Shown: positions 53,411-62,130 of the stretch, piece by piece
Layout of the letters: the number at the start of each line of letters is the position of its first letter
Numbering within the stretch: the first letter of the stretch is position 1
Notes under the pieces: generated by a model
The model's database searches: none
What the model was told of the DNA's origin: nothing
The model's input: only the letters and a program-made list of their open reading frames with translations
Source: Streptomyces cahuitamycinicus
GTDB taxonomy: Bacteria; Actinomycetota; Actinomycetes; Streptomycetales; Streptomycetaceae
Length of the DNA: 63,305 nucleotides
Direction: 5' to 3'
Assembly (NCBI RefSeq): GCF_002891435.1
Contig: NZ_POUC01000006.1
Span: forward strand, 1-63,305
Program-made: the position numbers and the translations under genes

Positions 53411-53458
53411 GCGGAGCACTCGGCCGGGCACGCCGCCCGGCCCTGCGAAAGGGGTCCG

Positions 53459-54406
53459 ATGCCGCAGAGCAAGAGGAAAGTCCGGCGCCTTGGACACCGG
53501 CTGCGTACGGCGATGCTCGCCTGTGCGGCCGCGCTGTCGCTGGGAGCCGCCACGATGTCCGGCGCTTCGGCTTCCGGTTCCGCTTCGGCTGCTGGTTCCG
53601 CCTCCGCCGACGGGGCGTCGGTCACGCAGGCGCCACCCCCGGGCAAGCCCGCCTTCCAGATGCCGTTCTCCTGCCAGAGCCAGTGGCAGCTCAACACCTA
53701 CGACGCCGGGCACGACCCCGCACTCGACATCGTGGTGAAGGGCAACACCGGATCCGACGGCCTGCCCGTACAGGCGTCCGCCGCGGGGACGGTCACCGCG
53801 ACCTACTGGGACAACGGCTCGGGGAACACCATTCAGGTCAAGCACGCGGGCGGCTGGTTCACGGCGTACTACCACCTCAAGGACGCCCCCGACCGCTACG
53901 TCAATAAGGGCGACAAGGTCCAGCCCTCGACGCGCATCGGCCGGATCGGCGCCTCCGGCGGCACGAGTTGGGCCCACCTCCACTACGAACAGCGGTACTT
54001 GGCGACCGGCGACTTCACCGACGAAAGGCACCGCAAGCCGGTCCACTTCAACGGCGTCGAGTACACGGGCGTCGGCAAGCAGTGGCCGAGCGTGACCAGC
54101 GCCAACTGCGGCGACTCCGCCGCCTGGAAAGACTGCCCGCCGGGCTCGGTGTGCTTCTACTCCGGCACCGACGGAACCGGCAGCGTGTGCCGGACCGACA
54201 GCGACGACCCCAGCAGCGCGTGCGGTCTGCGCAAGTCGTTCTTCAACAACGGCAACGTCCAGGAGGGCTACGACCACGTCCAGGTCACCTTCGTGGAGGG
54301 CGGCGGCGCCTGTCTGCACCGTGGCTGGGACGAGGGCCGGGGCAACTTCGCCTCCGGCGGCCGGACCATCGACTCCGTGCGGTGGCGGGGCGAATGCCCG
54401 GCCTGA
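53459..54406 (+). CDS. secreted M23 peptidase-like protein with I36 domain
   Basis: 315 aa. A signal peptide (LRTAMLACAAALSLGAATMS) and Ala/Ser linker precede an M23/LytM domain: DPALDIVVKGNTGSDGLPVQ, AAGTVTATYWDNGSGNTIQV, YYHLKD and WAHLHYEQRY. In LytM enzymes the zinc ligands are HxxxD and HxH; HLHYE is present, but the first motif reads HDPALD. The C-terminus is an I36 domain (CPPGSVCFYSGTDGTGSVCR, SFFNNGNVQEGYDHVQVT). It probably acts on peptidoglycan cross-links outside the cell. Confidence 0.85.
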   Translation: MPQSKRKVRRLGHRLRTAMLACAAALSLGAATMSGASASGSASAAGSASADGASVTQAPPPGKPAFQMPFSCQSQWQLNTYDAGHDPALDIVVKGNTGSDGLPVQASAAGTVTATYWDNGSGNTIQVKHAGGWFTAYYHLKDAPDRYVNKGDKVQPSTRIGRIGASGGTSWAHLHYEQRYLATGDFTDERHRKPVHFNGVEYTGVGKQWPSVTSANCGDSAAWKDCPPGSVCFYSGTDGTGSVCRTDSDDPSSACGLRKSFFNNGNVQEGYDHVQVTFVEGGGACLHRGWDEGRGNFASGGRTIDSVRWRGECPA

Positions 54407-54535
54407 CCCGACCAGGAGCTTGACCTGCGTTTTCCGGCGTTCCCTCGGATATACGAGGTACCCGGGACGCGCCCCCGGGGCCATGGTGTGACAACAGCGC
54501 CGGAAGGGCGGCGCGGTACCGGGGGCGGGGAAAGC

Positions 54536-55465
54536 ATGAAGCGCGCGTTCACTTCGGTGTGTGCGGTCGCGGCGGTCTTGTCGGTCGCCGCGACCGGCTG
54601 TACGCAGCAGACCGGTGACGGTCCCGCGGCCGCCACATCGGCCACTGCCGCGAAGAACGGCCCGGAGCGGGAGCTGACCGACGCCGAGGACTTCCTGATC
54701 GGCAAGGCCGAGCAGTTGCTCGTCAAGAAGTGCATGGCGCGGCACGGCTATCCGTACTGGATCGACACACCACTGAGTGCCGAGGAGAGCCGCGCTTCCG
54801 GCTTCGTGAACGACGACGTCCCGTGGGCCCGTGAGCACGGCTACGGCGGCCGGATCAAACAGAAGGTCGCCGCGTCCAAGAAGGCCGACCGCAACCTGGC
54901 GTACCGGGCCGAGCTGCCCGAGAGGAAGCGGGCCCAGTACGTCGCCACGCTCGCCGGGGGCCCGGAGAGCGAGGCGCTCACCGTCGAACTCCCCGCCGGC
55001 AGAACGATCGAGAGCTCGACCGGGGGCTGCGAGGCCGCCGCGCAGCAAGAGCTCTATGGCGACTGGAAGACATGGTTCCGGGCCGACCGGATCGCCGGCA
55101 ACCTCACCCCGCTCTATGTGCCCGACCTGGTGGCGGACAAGCGCTTCACCATGGCCCTCGAGGCGTGGTCCGGCTGTATGGCCCGAGCAGGCCACGACTA
55201 CTCCGACCCCGAAGAGATCCGTTCGGACCTGCCCGAGCTCACCGAGGGCCTGACCACCGCAGAGGCGCACACCACCGAGGTGAAGCTGGCCGTCGCCGAG
55301 GCCACCTGCGCAAGGGAGAGCTCCCTGGCGCGGACCGCACGCGAGCTGGAACGCCACTACCGCGACAAGCTGCGCGGTCGGTACGGCGAGGAGATGGCCA
55401 CCCGCAGCCGCCTGCAGCACGCCGCGCTCGCCCGGGCCAAGAAGATCACCGGTTCCGGGAGCTGA
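54536..55465 (+). CDS. lipoprotein of the I36 operon
   Basis: 309 aa from ATG 54536 with a GGGGCGGGG stretch upstream. Lipobox VAATGC in a short signal sequence gives a lipid-anchored Cys. The mature protein is charged and helical with conserved-looking KKCMARHGYPYW and WSGCMARAGHDYSDPEEIRS segments, each with Cys-Met. The pattern is frequent in actinobacterial lipoproteins of unknown function. Confidence 0.8.
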   Translation: MKRAFTSVCAVAAVLSVAATGCTQQTGDGPAAATSATAAKNGPERELTDAEDFLIGKAEQLLVKKCMARHGYPYWIDTPLSAEESRASGFVNDDVPWAREHGYGGRIKQKVAASKKADRNLAYRAELPERKRAQYVATLAGGPESEALTVELPAGRTIESSTGGCEAAAQQELYGDWKTWFRADRIAGNLTPLYVPDLVADKRFTMALEAWSGCMARAGHDYSDPEEIRSDLPELTEGLTTAEAHTTEVKLAVAEATCARESSLARTARELERHYRDKLRGRYGEEMATRSRLQHAALARAKKITGSGS

Positions 55466-55546
55466 GAACGCGGCACCCCAGGACATCCGCGGCGACAGGC
55501 CGTGGACAGCAGAGCCTCGTGCGAGGCAGGAGCAGGAGAACTCACC

Positions 55547-56005
55547 ATGAGCAAGATCCGTATCGCCGTCGCGACCGCCGGTCTCGCAGTCATCGGAGCG
55601 ATGGTCCCCGCCGGGAGCGCCCAGGCGGCGGCCTTCTGCGACACCGTCTACAACGCGAACAAGGACGACGGAAACGTCCGGGCCTACGCCGACAACAACT
55701 GCAGCAACTACATGGGCAAGACGACGGGCGACGACTCGGACTGGGGCAACAGCGCGGGCGGCTTCCAGGGCAGCGACTCCGAAAGGGCGTCGTCGGTGAT
55801 GAACACCGGCACCTATTCCGGTGGGGTGAACATCGTCAAGTTCTATGCCCTGAAGGACTACAGGGGCGGGCACTCCTGCCTGAGCCGGGGCGAGAAGTAC
55901 GTCGACGCACTGAGCCGCAACGACTTCTCCACCGGCACCAGCGTGAACGACCGCATCAGGTCGCACGAGTGGGTGAGCGGCGGCTGCTCGAAGTTCATGA
56001 GCTAG
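55547..56005 (+). CDS. secreted I36-domain protein
   Basis: 152 aa with AGGAGAA before the ATG. Signal peptide (IAVATAGLAVIGAMVPAGSA, QA) then one I36-like domain: FCDTVYNANKDDGNVRAYAD, DWGNSAGGFQGSDSERASSV, YALKDYRGGHSCLSRGEKYV, with five Cys. It resembles the external domain of the kinase and the end of the M23 protein. It may be a protease inhibitor or a wall-binding ligand for the kinase. Confidence 0.85.
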   Translation: MSKIRIAVATAGLAVIGAMVPAGSAQAAAFCDTVYNANKDDGNVRAYADNNCSNYMGKTTGDDSDWGNSAGGFQGSDSERASSVMNTGTYSGGVNIVKFYALKDYRGGHSCLSRGEKYVDALSRNDFSTGTSVNDRIRSHEWVSGGCSKFMS

Positions 56006-56676
56006 CGCACCCGTGCCGAGCGGCCCGCCGGCTGATCCGGCGGGCCGCTCGGCGCGCGCGTGGCGGCGCGCAGCACGGCCGCTCCGACCGGGGTGAGGGT
56101 GTGCAGCACCGACGCGTTGCGGTGGCTGGTGATGAGTCCGGCGTCGCGCAGGGCGGTGGCGTGCCTGCTGGCGGAGGACGCGGACACGCCCGCCGCGCGG
56201 GCGATCTCACCGGTGGTGGCGCCGGCCGCGATGACCCGCATGGCAACGGCCCGCGAGCTGCCGAGCAGGACAGTCAGGGGAGTTGACGGCGATTCGGCCA
56301 GGGGGCGCGACGCCGGGACGGCCGGCTCGTGCAGCAGCGGGTAGCACAGGACCGGCTGCAGCTCGGGGGCGGCGAGACTGACCGGGGCGTCCCAGGAGAA
56401 GTACGACGGGACCAGCGTCAGGCCGCGGCCGTCGAGGTGCAGGTCCCGGTCCTCGACCGGGTACTAGACGTGCAGGACAGGCCGGCGCCAGCGCATCATG
56501 GGGCTGAGCCCTGCCAGCATCCCCTCGACGCCGCCGTCCATGAGCGCGCGACAGCCCGCGCTCCGCTCGGCGTCGACGCGGGCCCGCATCTGCTCCTCGT
56601 ACGGCGTGAGGACAGCCTCGTGGTAGGCGCGCAGCACCGCACAGCGGTCGCCGACGCCCGCCGGCATCATCACCAC
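56002..56676 (-). pseudogene. ArsR-family regulator, in-frame stop and missing N-terminus
   Basis: LRAYHEAVLTPYEEQMRARV to MRWRRPVLHV, then a TAG (56464-56466), then YPVEDRDLHLDGRGLTLVPS in the same frame. The C-terminal HTH is GEIARAAGVSASSASRHATA, LRDAGLITSHRNASVLHTLT. This is the ArsR type with a long N-terminal domain. The TAG lies where a sense codon such as GAG is expected, and the first ~80 residues are absent upstream of 56676. Confidence 0.8.
56016..56052. terminator. strong bidirectional hairpin
   Basis: CCGAGCGGCCCGCCGG and CCGGCGGGCCGCTCGG, 16-bp perfect stem with loop CTGAT, between the convergent I36 gene and ArsR remnant. It overlaps the ArsR 3' end. Confidence 0.85.
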
Positions 56677-56689
56677 CGACGAGCAGCTC

Positions 56690-56883
56690 TACGAAGCCCG
56701 CAGGCCGTCCGCATCCACACCGGCCACGGCCGCGACACCGACAGCGATGACCTCTACCAGGACCGCCGCAACTACGTCTGGGACAACCGTTCCGACACCG
56801 CCACCCTCCGCAACGACCACGGCCGCTTCATCGACGACGAGTCCTGGGGCCACCACCGCCACGGCGGCCGTCACCACCGCTGA
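56690..56883 (+). pseudogene. lamin-tail-domain protein, C-terminal fragment
   Basis: VRIHTGHGRDTDSDDLYQDR and NYVWDNRSDTATLRNDHGRF are the end of a lamin-tail-domain (LTD) protein as found in secreted Streptomyces proteins. The N-terminal part is missing; the fragment begins where the ArsR remnant ends, marking a deletion junction. No gene is seen from 56884 to 57002. Confidence 0.65.
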
Positions 56884-57002
56884 CCCAAGCACCGCGTGCG
56901 TGAACTGAACGCCTCACCCACGCTCCGATAGATCGTTGACGCGGACCGTCCCTGGCGCTGGCGAGGCGAACCGCGCGGCGCGCCGGGCTCCTATACGGCC
57001 GG

Positions 57003-57713
57003 CTAGTATGTCACGGTTTGCTCTGGGCAGCCGGCCGCCACCTCGCGCAGGGCGGCCACCTCGGCTTCATCCGCTGTGAGGCTCCAGCGGAGTTTGGTTG
57101 CGACCCACTCGGCGACGTACCGGCAGTGCACCTCGGCGGCAGGCGGCAGCCACTGGGCGGGATCCTGGTCTGCCTTGGACCGGTTCGAGCGGGCGGTGAC
57201 CGCGACCAGGCTGGTGGCCGCGCCCTGGTCGTTGGCGTACGCCTCGCGGCGCTGCGCCGTCCACGCGGACGCACCGCTGTCCCAGCTTTCCGCCAGGGGC
57301 ACCATGTGATCGATGTCCAAGCCGGAGGCTGACGTCACCCACACCTGGTCGTAGTACGACCACCAGCTCCCACCCGTCAGACGGCAGTTGGACCCGACAG
57401 CAGGGGCTTCGACGGCTTCGGAGATCAGGACCTCGGCACGCGTGTTGCAGCCGTCAATGGGGTTGGCGCCGGCGTTCCAGTGGCGGAAGGCGTCCCGGTC
57501 GTAACCGTCCCGGGACTCCGCCCTCACCGGCAGGGCAGCGACGGCTTCGGTCAGGGGAAGCGTCTCGGCCGCGTGGGCGGTCGCTGAGACGGTGAGGGGA
57601 AGGACAGCGAGGGAGGCGGCGGCCAGCCGAGCAGGCGGTCGTCGCCGCGTGCGAGCTGGCTGACGTCGCCGACCCGAGTGGCGAGGTGGCCCAGGTCGGC
57701 GTCTTTGGGGCAT
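57003..57713 (-). CDS. secreted HNH nuclease (DUF1524/GmrSD C-terminal type)
   Basis: 236 aa. After a basic N-terminus comes a signal segment (LAAASLAVLPLTVSATAHA). The catalytic region has SASGLDIDHMVPLAESWDSG (DIDHxVPL), then ARSNRSKADQDPAQWLPP, matching the secreted HNH family annotated DUF1524. CNTRAEVLISEA is typical. Likely an extracellular nuclease. The start codon is uncertain because the upstream ribosome site is weak. Confidence 0.88.
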   Translation of the reverse strand: MPQRRRPGPPRHSGRRRQPARTRRRPPARLAAASLAVLPLTVSATAHAAETLPLTEAVAALPVRAESRDGYDRDAFRHWNAGANPIDGCNTRAEVLISEAVEAPAVGSNCRLTGGSWWSYYDQVWVTSASGLDIDHMVPLAESWDSGASAWTAQRREAYANDQGAATSLVAVTARSNRSKADQDPAQWLPPAAEVHCRYVAEWVATKLRWSLTADEAEVAALREVAAGCPEQTVTY

Positions 57714-57779
57714 GGGGGCCGGTGGGAACTGACATGGGGCAGCTTCCCTTTTCGCGGTGACGTCGCCCGGGCACTGACC

Positions 57780-57884
57780 GATCCGCAGGCGGGCTTTGCG
57801 GGGGCTGATGCGGTGCAGGTGCGTCGTGGCTGGGATGTCCGGCTTGGCGACGCGGTCCTGGCGCTCCGGGGCGAGGACGGCTGA
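57780..57884 (+). pseudogene. C-terminal fragment of unknown plasmid-type protein
   Basis: TDPQAGFAGADAVQVRRGWD followed by VRLGDAVLALRGEDG and a stop looks like a coding remnant directly before a perfect terminator. It has no start of its own. Confidence 0.35.
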
Positions 57885-57920
57885 CCGTACGGCGCTGCCC
57901 TCTGGAGGAGCGCCGTACGG
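57885..57920. terminator. hairpin terminator
   Basis: CCGTACGGCGCT and AGCGCCGTACGG, perfect 12-bp arms with a 12-base loop. Confidence 0.85.
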
Positions 57921-57945
57921 CCTTGACCTACCAGGTGGCGGAGTG

Positions 57946-58449
57946 TCAGTGGGAGTTGTGGCGGCGCTGAGTTGCAGTGCTGACCCGCCGCTCGACTGCT
58001 TCGGCGATCGCCTGGTACTTCGGATCGCAGGAGTTCACCTGGAGCTGCTCATAGTTGCAGGTGGTGAAGCGGAGTTCGATGAGGCCCGTACGGGCCTCAT
58101 CGTCGAGACGGACCCAGTTCTCCATGGTCTCTGGTGGGTAGATCGCATCCAGATGTCCCGCTCGGGCGACAGGCAGCCCGAATTCCGCATCCGTCACCGC
58201 GCTGACCAGCTCCTGCTTCTGATAGCGGACACCGGAGCGGTGGATGATGTCCAGGCACCATCGCAACGGCCCGCTGCCGTCATAGCCGTTGATGCCCAGC
58301 CCCTTGTAGCCGGTGACAGCGTCGGCGGTTGTGAGGGTGTGGAAGAGGCCGATGCGCCGTAGGAGTCCGCTTGCACTCCAGGCGCCGGATCGGAACTGTC
58401 TTGTCCACTCGCCTGTATTCCACTGCTGCTCGAACGACAGCTCTTCCAC
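57946..58449 (-). CDS. hypothetical protein of plasmid/element type
   Basis: 167 aa, unrecognised. Contains WTRQFRSGAWSASGLLRRIG, CLDIIHRSGVRYQKQELVSA and MENWVRLDDEARTGLIELRF. No signal peptide or membrane segment. It lies 33 bp after another unknown gene in the same direction, next to parAB. Coding is supported by GC third-position bias and the shared operon. Confidence 0.65.
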   Translation of the reverse strand: MEELSFEQQWNTGEWTRQFRSGAWSASGLLRRIGLFHTLTTADAVTGYKGLGINGYDGSGPLRWCLDIIHRSGVRYQKQELVSAVTDAEFGLPVARAGHLDAIYPPETMENWVRLDDEARTGLIELRFTTCNYEQLQVNSCDPKYQAIAEAVERRVSTATQRRHNSH

Positions 58450-58482
58450 TGACCACTTCTCTGGCCCGCGCCACAGGGCCTT

Positions 58483-58956
58483 TCACCCGAGGTCCGCAGC
58501 GTGCTCGAGGCTCTCTGTCTCCGTGCGCTTCCAGATCTTCGGGTCCGGCCCGGTTAGCCAGGCGGAGGTGCGTCGGCCCGTGATGTGCAGCTCAACGCCC
58601 CTGCGCGTGCGCTGCCGGATCCGTAGTCCCGGCATGCCGTGGACTTCGCTGCCTGGTTCGTAGGTAGGAAGCAGCCATGTCAGCAGCCTTCTGGCGCGCT
58701 GCTCGTTCTCAACGACCAGCTCGATCGTGTCGGGCTGTGGACGGACGCACCGGATCCCGAAGGGGTAGGCGCTGAAGTCTGTGTACGAGTCGAGGACTTG
58801 GTGAAAGAGGTCGGCCTCGAAGTTGCGCTGCTCCACGCCACCGGCGGCGGGAATGGGCGGTTGCCCGGGGTTCAGCAGGTCCCGGGCTTGCTGGTACGTC
58901 TCGTTCGTGTAGAGCTGGCGATGGCTGGCGAGCCGGCTTGTCCGATCACGGCGCAT
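58483..58956 (-). CDS. hypothetical protein of plasmid/element type
   Basis: 157 aa from ATG 58956. QLYTNETYQQARDLLNPGQP, FEADLFHQVLDSYTDFSAYP, FGIRCVRPQPDTIELVVENE and GVELHITGRRTSAWLTGPDP show a mixed alpha/beta protein. I do not recognise a named domain; similar proteins are found near replication or partition genes of Streptomyces elements. It is transcribed away from parAB. Confidence 0.65.
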   Translation of the reverse strand: MRRDRTSRLASHRQLYTNETYQQARDLLNPGQPPIPAAGGVEQRNFEADLFHQVLDSYTDFSAYPFGIRCVRPQPDTIELVVENEQRARRLLTWLLPTYEPGSEVHGMPGLRIRQRTRRGVELHITGRRTSAWLTGPDPKIWKRTETESLEHAADLG

Positions 58957-59209
58957 GGGAGGTCCTGTTTCCCCGTACCGTTCGGCCCTCCGGTACGGCG
59001 ATCGAGCCGTTCCCGAGTGTCTGGTGATGCGAGACCACGGCGTGAAGCTGCGCTCCTTCGCTCCCCGCTGCAGGCCGCTCAATGGGCCGACAGCATCCAG
59101 GGGGAACACGGCCCGACCACGGCCGATTGGAGGCAGCGTAGCCAGCGTGTGAGTACGCGACTCGATATCACCCGAACGTGGGCGTTGCAGGGAAGCAGCC
59201 TGCTGTTGA

Positions 59210-59257
59210 GCCCAAGGTGTCGCTTGTTGTCCGCGGACAACAAGCGACACCTTGGGC
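59210..59257. promoter_or_regulatory. parS: 48-bp perfect palindrome with parS-like core
   Basis: Positions 59210-59233 are the exact reverse complement of 59234-59257. The centre is GTTGTCCGCGGACAAC, flanked by GCCCAAGGTGTCGCTT and its complement. It lies 43 bp before parA. The core occurs three more times inside parB. Probable ParB-binding partition site and parAB operator. Confidence 0.85.
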
Positions 59258-59300
59258 ATCGTGCTGTCCAACGGCAGGAGCAAGTAAGTAAGGTAGCGCC

Positions 59301-60458
59301 ATGACCGCCCCATACGACCCGAGTGATCGGGAAAAGGTAGTAGCCAAACTGCCTGCTGAGCTCCGGAAGGAGCTCAAGGTCCGTGCTGCCGAGTTGGATA
59401 CCGACATCCAGGACGCCGTGACCCGGGGCGTCGAAGCTTGGAGAGAGGCCAAGGGCCGGCCTCCTGTCGACACCACCGGCGGCACGTCCTTTGCCACGTA
59501 CCTTCCGGCCGGGCTGTACGACAAGCTCAAGAAGGACTGCAAGTCCCGCGGGATCTCCTACAACCAAGGCATCGCGCAGTCGATTCGGCTGTGGCTGGAC
59601 GAGTATCCGTCACCGCGGCCCAAGCCGCAGAGGGTCACTGGTGCCCGGCGCATCATCTTCGGCAACCAGAAGGGCGGTGTCGGCAAGACCTCAGTGTCTG
59701 CCGGTGTCGCCCAGGCCCTCGCAGAGTCCGGTCACCGAACCCTGCTCATCGACTTCGACCCGCAGGGGCACCTGACCAAGCAACTCGGTCACCCCCTCAT
59801 CGACATCGACGCGCCCAGTCTCGCCAAGCACATGCTCGGGGAGGTGAAGGGCGGCGCGCTCGCAGACTTGCTGGTGCCTATAAAGGGCGGCGACTTCGAG
59901 GACCATCTCTGGCTCCTCCCGGCCTGCAAGGACGCCTTCCTCCTGGACGCCAAGCTGGCCACCAGCCGGTTTGTGAGGATCAAGGAGACAGCCCTGGAGA
60001 AGGCTCTGGAGTCCTTGGAGCAGGAGTTCGACTTCATCGTCGTGGACTGCCCCCCGAGCCTCGGCTACAGCATGGACACGGCGATCTACTACTGCCGTAC
60101 ACGAGACGGCGAAGAGGCTGACTCCTCCGGCATCGTCATCCCGGTGCTGTCCGAGGACTCATCAGCTGACGCCTACGACATGCTGGAAGAGCAGATCGGG
60201 GATCTGATCGAGGACTTGGAGATCGACATCGCCCAACTCGGCTTCGTCGTCAACATGTACGACAGCCGCAAGGGCTACGTAGCGACGTCGTCTTTGGAGG
60301 AGTGGCAGAAGGTCGGGGAGCCGCCGGTACTGGCTGTCGTGCCGGAACTAAAAGACCAGCGTGAAGCGGTGCGGGTGAAGGCGCCACTGTTGGCGCACGC
60401 CCCCTACTGCGAGCAGGCAGAAGCAATGCGAACCATCGCACGGAGGATCAGCGGATGA
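59301..60458 (+). CDS. parA: ParA-type partition ATPase
   Basis: 385 aa. Residues about 1-110 are an added DNA-binding-like region with two ribbon-helix-helix-type pieces (VVAKLPAELRKELKVRAAEL, SFATYLPAGLYDKLKKDCKS). The ParA ATPase follows with deviant Walker A IIFGNQKGGVGKTSVSAGVA, TLLIDFDPQGHLTKQLGHPL (Walker A') and FIVVDCPPSLGYSMDTAI (Walker B). It drives partition of a replicon and may autoregulate through the 48-bp palindrome. The stop overlaps the parB start by 4 bp. Confidence 0.93.
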   Translation: MTAPYDPSDREKVVAKLPAELRKELKVRAAELDTDIQDAVTRGVEAWREAKGRPPVDTTGGTSFATYLPAGLYDKLKKDCKSRGISYNQGIAQSIRLWLDEYPSPRPKPQRVTGARRIIFGNQKGGVGKTSVSAGVAQALAESGHRTLLIDFDPQGHLTKQLGHPLIDIDAPSLAKHMLGEVKGGALADLLVPIKGGDFEDHLWLLPACKDAFLLDAKLATSRFVRIKETALEKALESLEQEFDFIVVDCPPSLGYSMDTAIYYCRTRDGEEADSSGIVIPVLSEDSSADAYDMLEEQIGDLIEDLEIDIAQLGFVVNMYDSRKGYVATSSLEEWQKVGEPPVLAVVPELKDQREAVRVKAPLLAHAPYCEQAEAMRTIARRISG

Positions 60459-61744
60459 GCGTCGCCGACCGGTTGGGAACCGGCTCTTCTTTCAGCGGAA
60501 CTCGTCGTGGCCGAAGCGCCCGCGGCCGCGCCAAGGCCGTGACCCAGGGCGACGTCCCCGTCTACGAGCTGGTGCGGCTCCAGCTGAGCGAAGTCTCTCC
60601 CACTCCCCTCAACCCTCGCCGCAACTTCGGCACTGACGAGGACAAGACTCGCTTCGGCGAGGAACTGCGCCATGCGCAGCTGGCCGCATGTGTCGCCGTT
60701 ACGCGAGCCGCCTATCTGGCGCTGTGGCCCGACCACAAAGACCGGATCGGCGAGGCCGCCCACGTTCTCGTCAACGGTGAGCGACGCTTTCACAGTGCCG
60801 TCCACGTCGGCCTCGAAGCTCTCGACTTCGTCGTCCGCGACGATCTAGCCTCCAGCCGCGAGGCGTTCATCAATCACCTGCTCAAGGAGAACCTCGAGCG
60901 AGAGGACTTCGATGTCATCGAGCGTGCCCGAGGCGTCGAGCAGCTCGTGGCCGTGTGTGCGGAGGCAGGGGAGCGCGGAGCCCGAACCCGGGCAGCCGAG
61001 CAGCTCGGCAAGGACCGCTCGTGGGTAACCAATCAGCTGGTGTTGCTCGAGTTGCCTGCGGAGCTGCAGGCGATGCTGAGTGCCGGCTCCCTGGCCGAGC
61101 GTGACGGACGGATGCTGGCCCGGTACACGAAGGAGAAGTCCGGTCTTGAGGCAGCAGCGCTCCTGGACCATCTGAAGGCCTCGAAGGAAGCTGCGTCCGT
61201 CGCCAAGGCTGATGAGCAACGCAAGCTCCAGGCACTCCGCGCCGCTGAGAACAACAACTCGTTGTCCGCGGACAACAAGCCCACTGAACAGGGGGCCCTC
61301 CAGACGGAGACCGTGGCGGGTGAGCCTGCCTCCGACGGTCAAAGCGGAAGTTTGTTGTCCGCGGACAACAAGAGTGACGCAGAGGTAGGGACAGCACGAC
61401 CGACGGCCGGTTTGTTGTCCGCGGACAACAAGCCCACTGACAAGCCGGTGCGGACCGCCAACAAGCCTCCGGCCCAACGTCAGTGCCAGCAGGAGGCGGT
61501 CAGTCCGTCCAGCGCTGATGCCGCCTCGGATGCAGCAGGAGATGACAAGGCCGATCAGCCGCGCAAGCTGCCGTACGACGACGCCTTCTACGTGGTGAAC
61601 CACCTGCACGTGAAGATGGAGCCGGCTGTATTCGTGAATGGCGCTCGTGTGTGGCTGAAGATCCTGCGGGAGCAGCATCCCGCTGAGTACAGCGCGCTGC
61701 TCCAGGAACTGACCCAGCAAGAGCAAGAGCAGCAGTCGGCCTGA
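60455..61744 (+). CDS. parB: ParB-type partition protein with embedded parS-like sites
   Basis: 429 aa. The N-terminal nuclease-like/CTP-binding ParB domain includes LVNGERRFHSAVHVGLEALD and INHLLKENLEREDFDVIERA. The HTH lies in TRAAEQLGKDRSWVTNQLVL followed by LELPAELQAMLSAGSLAERD. The linker (about residues 265-345) is low-complexity and repeats LSADNK three times, each encoded by a GTTGTCCGCGGACAAC palindrome. The C-terminus (about 360-425) is helical. The gene therefore carries its own binding sites. Confidence 0.92.
   Translation: MSVADRLGTGSSFSGTRRGRSARGRAKAVTQGDVPVYELVRLQLSEVSPTPLNPRRNFGTDEDKTRFGEELRHAQLAACVAVTRAAYLALWPDHKDRIGEAAHVLVNGERRFHSAVHVGLEALDFVVRDDLASSREAFINHLLKENLEREDFDVIERARGVEQLVAVCAEAGERGARTRAAEQLGKDRSWVTNQLVLLELPAELQAMLSAGSLAERDGRMLARYTKEKSGLEAAALLDHLKASKEAASVAKADEQRKLQALRAAENNNSLSADNKPTEQGALQTETVAGEPASDGQSGSLLSADNKSDAEVGTARPTAGLLSADNKPTDKPVRTANKPPAQRQCQQEAVSPSSADAASDAAGDDKADQPRKLPYDDAFYVVNHLHVKMEPAVFVNGARVWLKILREQHPAEYSALLQELTQQEQEQQSA
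61261..61431. repeat. parS: three parS-like palindromes inside parB
   Basis: GTTGTCCGCGGACAAC at 61261-61276, 61354-61369 and 61414-61429. The last two extend to TTGTTGTCCGCGGACAACAA. Spacings of 93 and 60 bp are whole codons, so each codes for SADN in frame. Confidence 0.9.
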
Positions 61745-61757
61745 GACAGGACCGCAA

Positions 61758-61805
61758 GAAGGCCCGTACCCCTGCGACTTGGCGCTTTCCGGGGGACGGG
61801 CCTTC
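61758..61805 (+). terminator. hairpin terminator after parB
   Basis: GAAGGCCCGT (61758-61767) pairs with ACGGGCCTTC (61796-61805), extended by CCCC/GGGG inside. It starts 14 bp after the parB stop. No gene is seen from 61806 to 62130. Confidence 0.8.
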
Positions 61806-62130
61806 GTAGTGGTCAGCCTGTCCGCCGCCCTCGCTCCCGAGCGCCTTCGGGTCCATCTGGGCTCGGCTGCCCGCGGGTGCACTTCGAAGATAGAGGGTGC
61901 TGGGGCCGGTGTGGCCGGACGGCTTCCGCACTTGGTGCGGGAGCCGTCCGGCTTGCAGGTCCAGAGCCCAGGAGTGCGTCGGCTCGGCGCAAAAGTCGAT
62001 CTCGGCCAACAGCAGTCCTGATCGCGTCAATGCGGCGTGTCGCCCATGCGTACGATCACCGGCCCGATAGACCTTCCCTCGACCACACGTTCGGATCATC
62101 GATTCGATTCGCGTGAGTTCGGGGGTTTTG

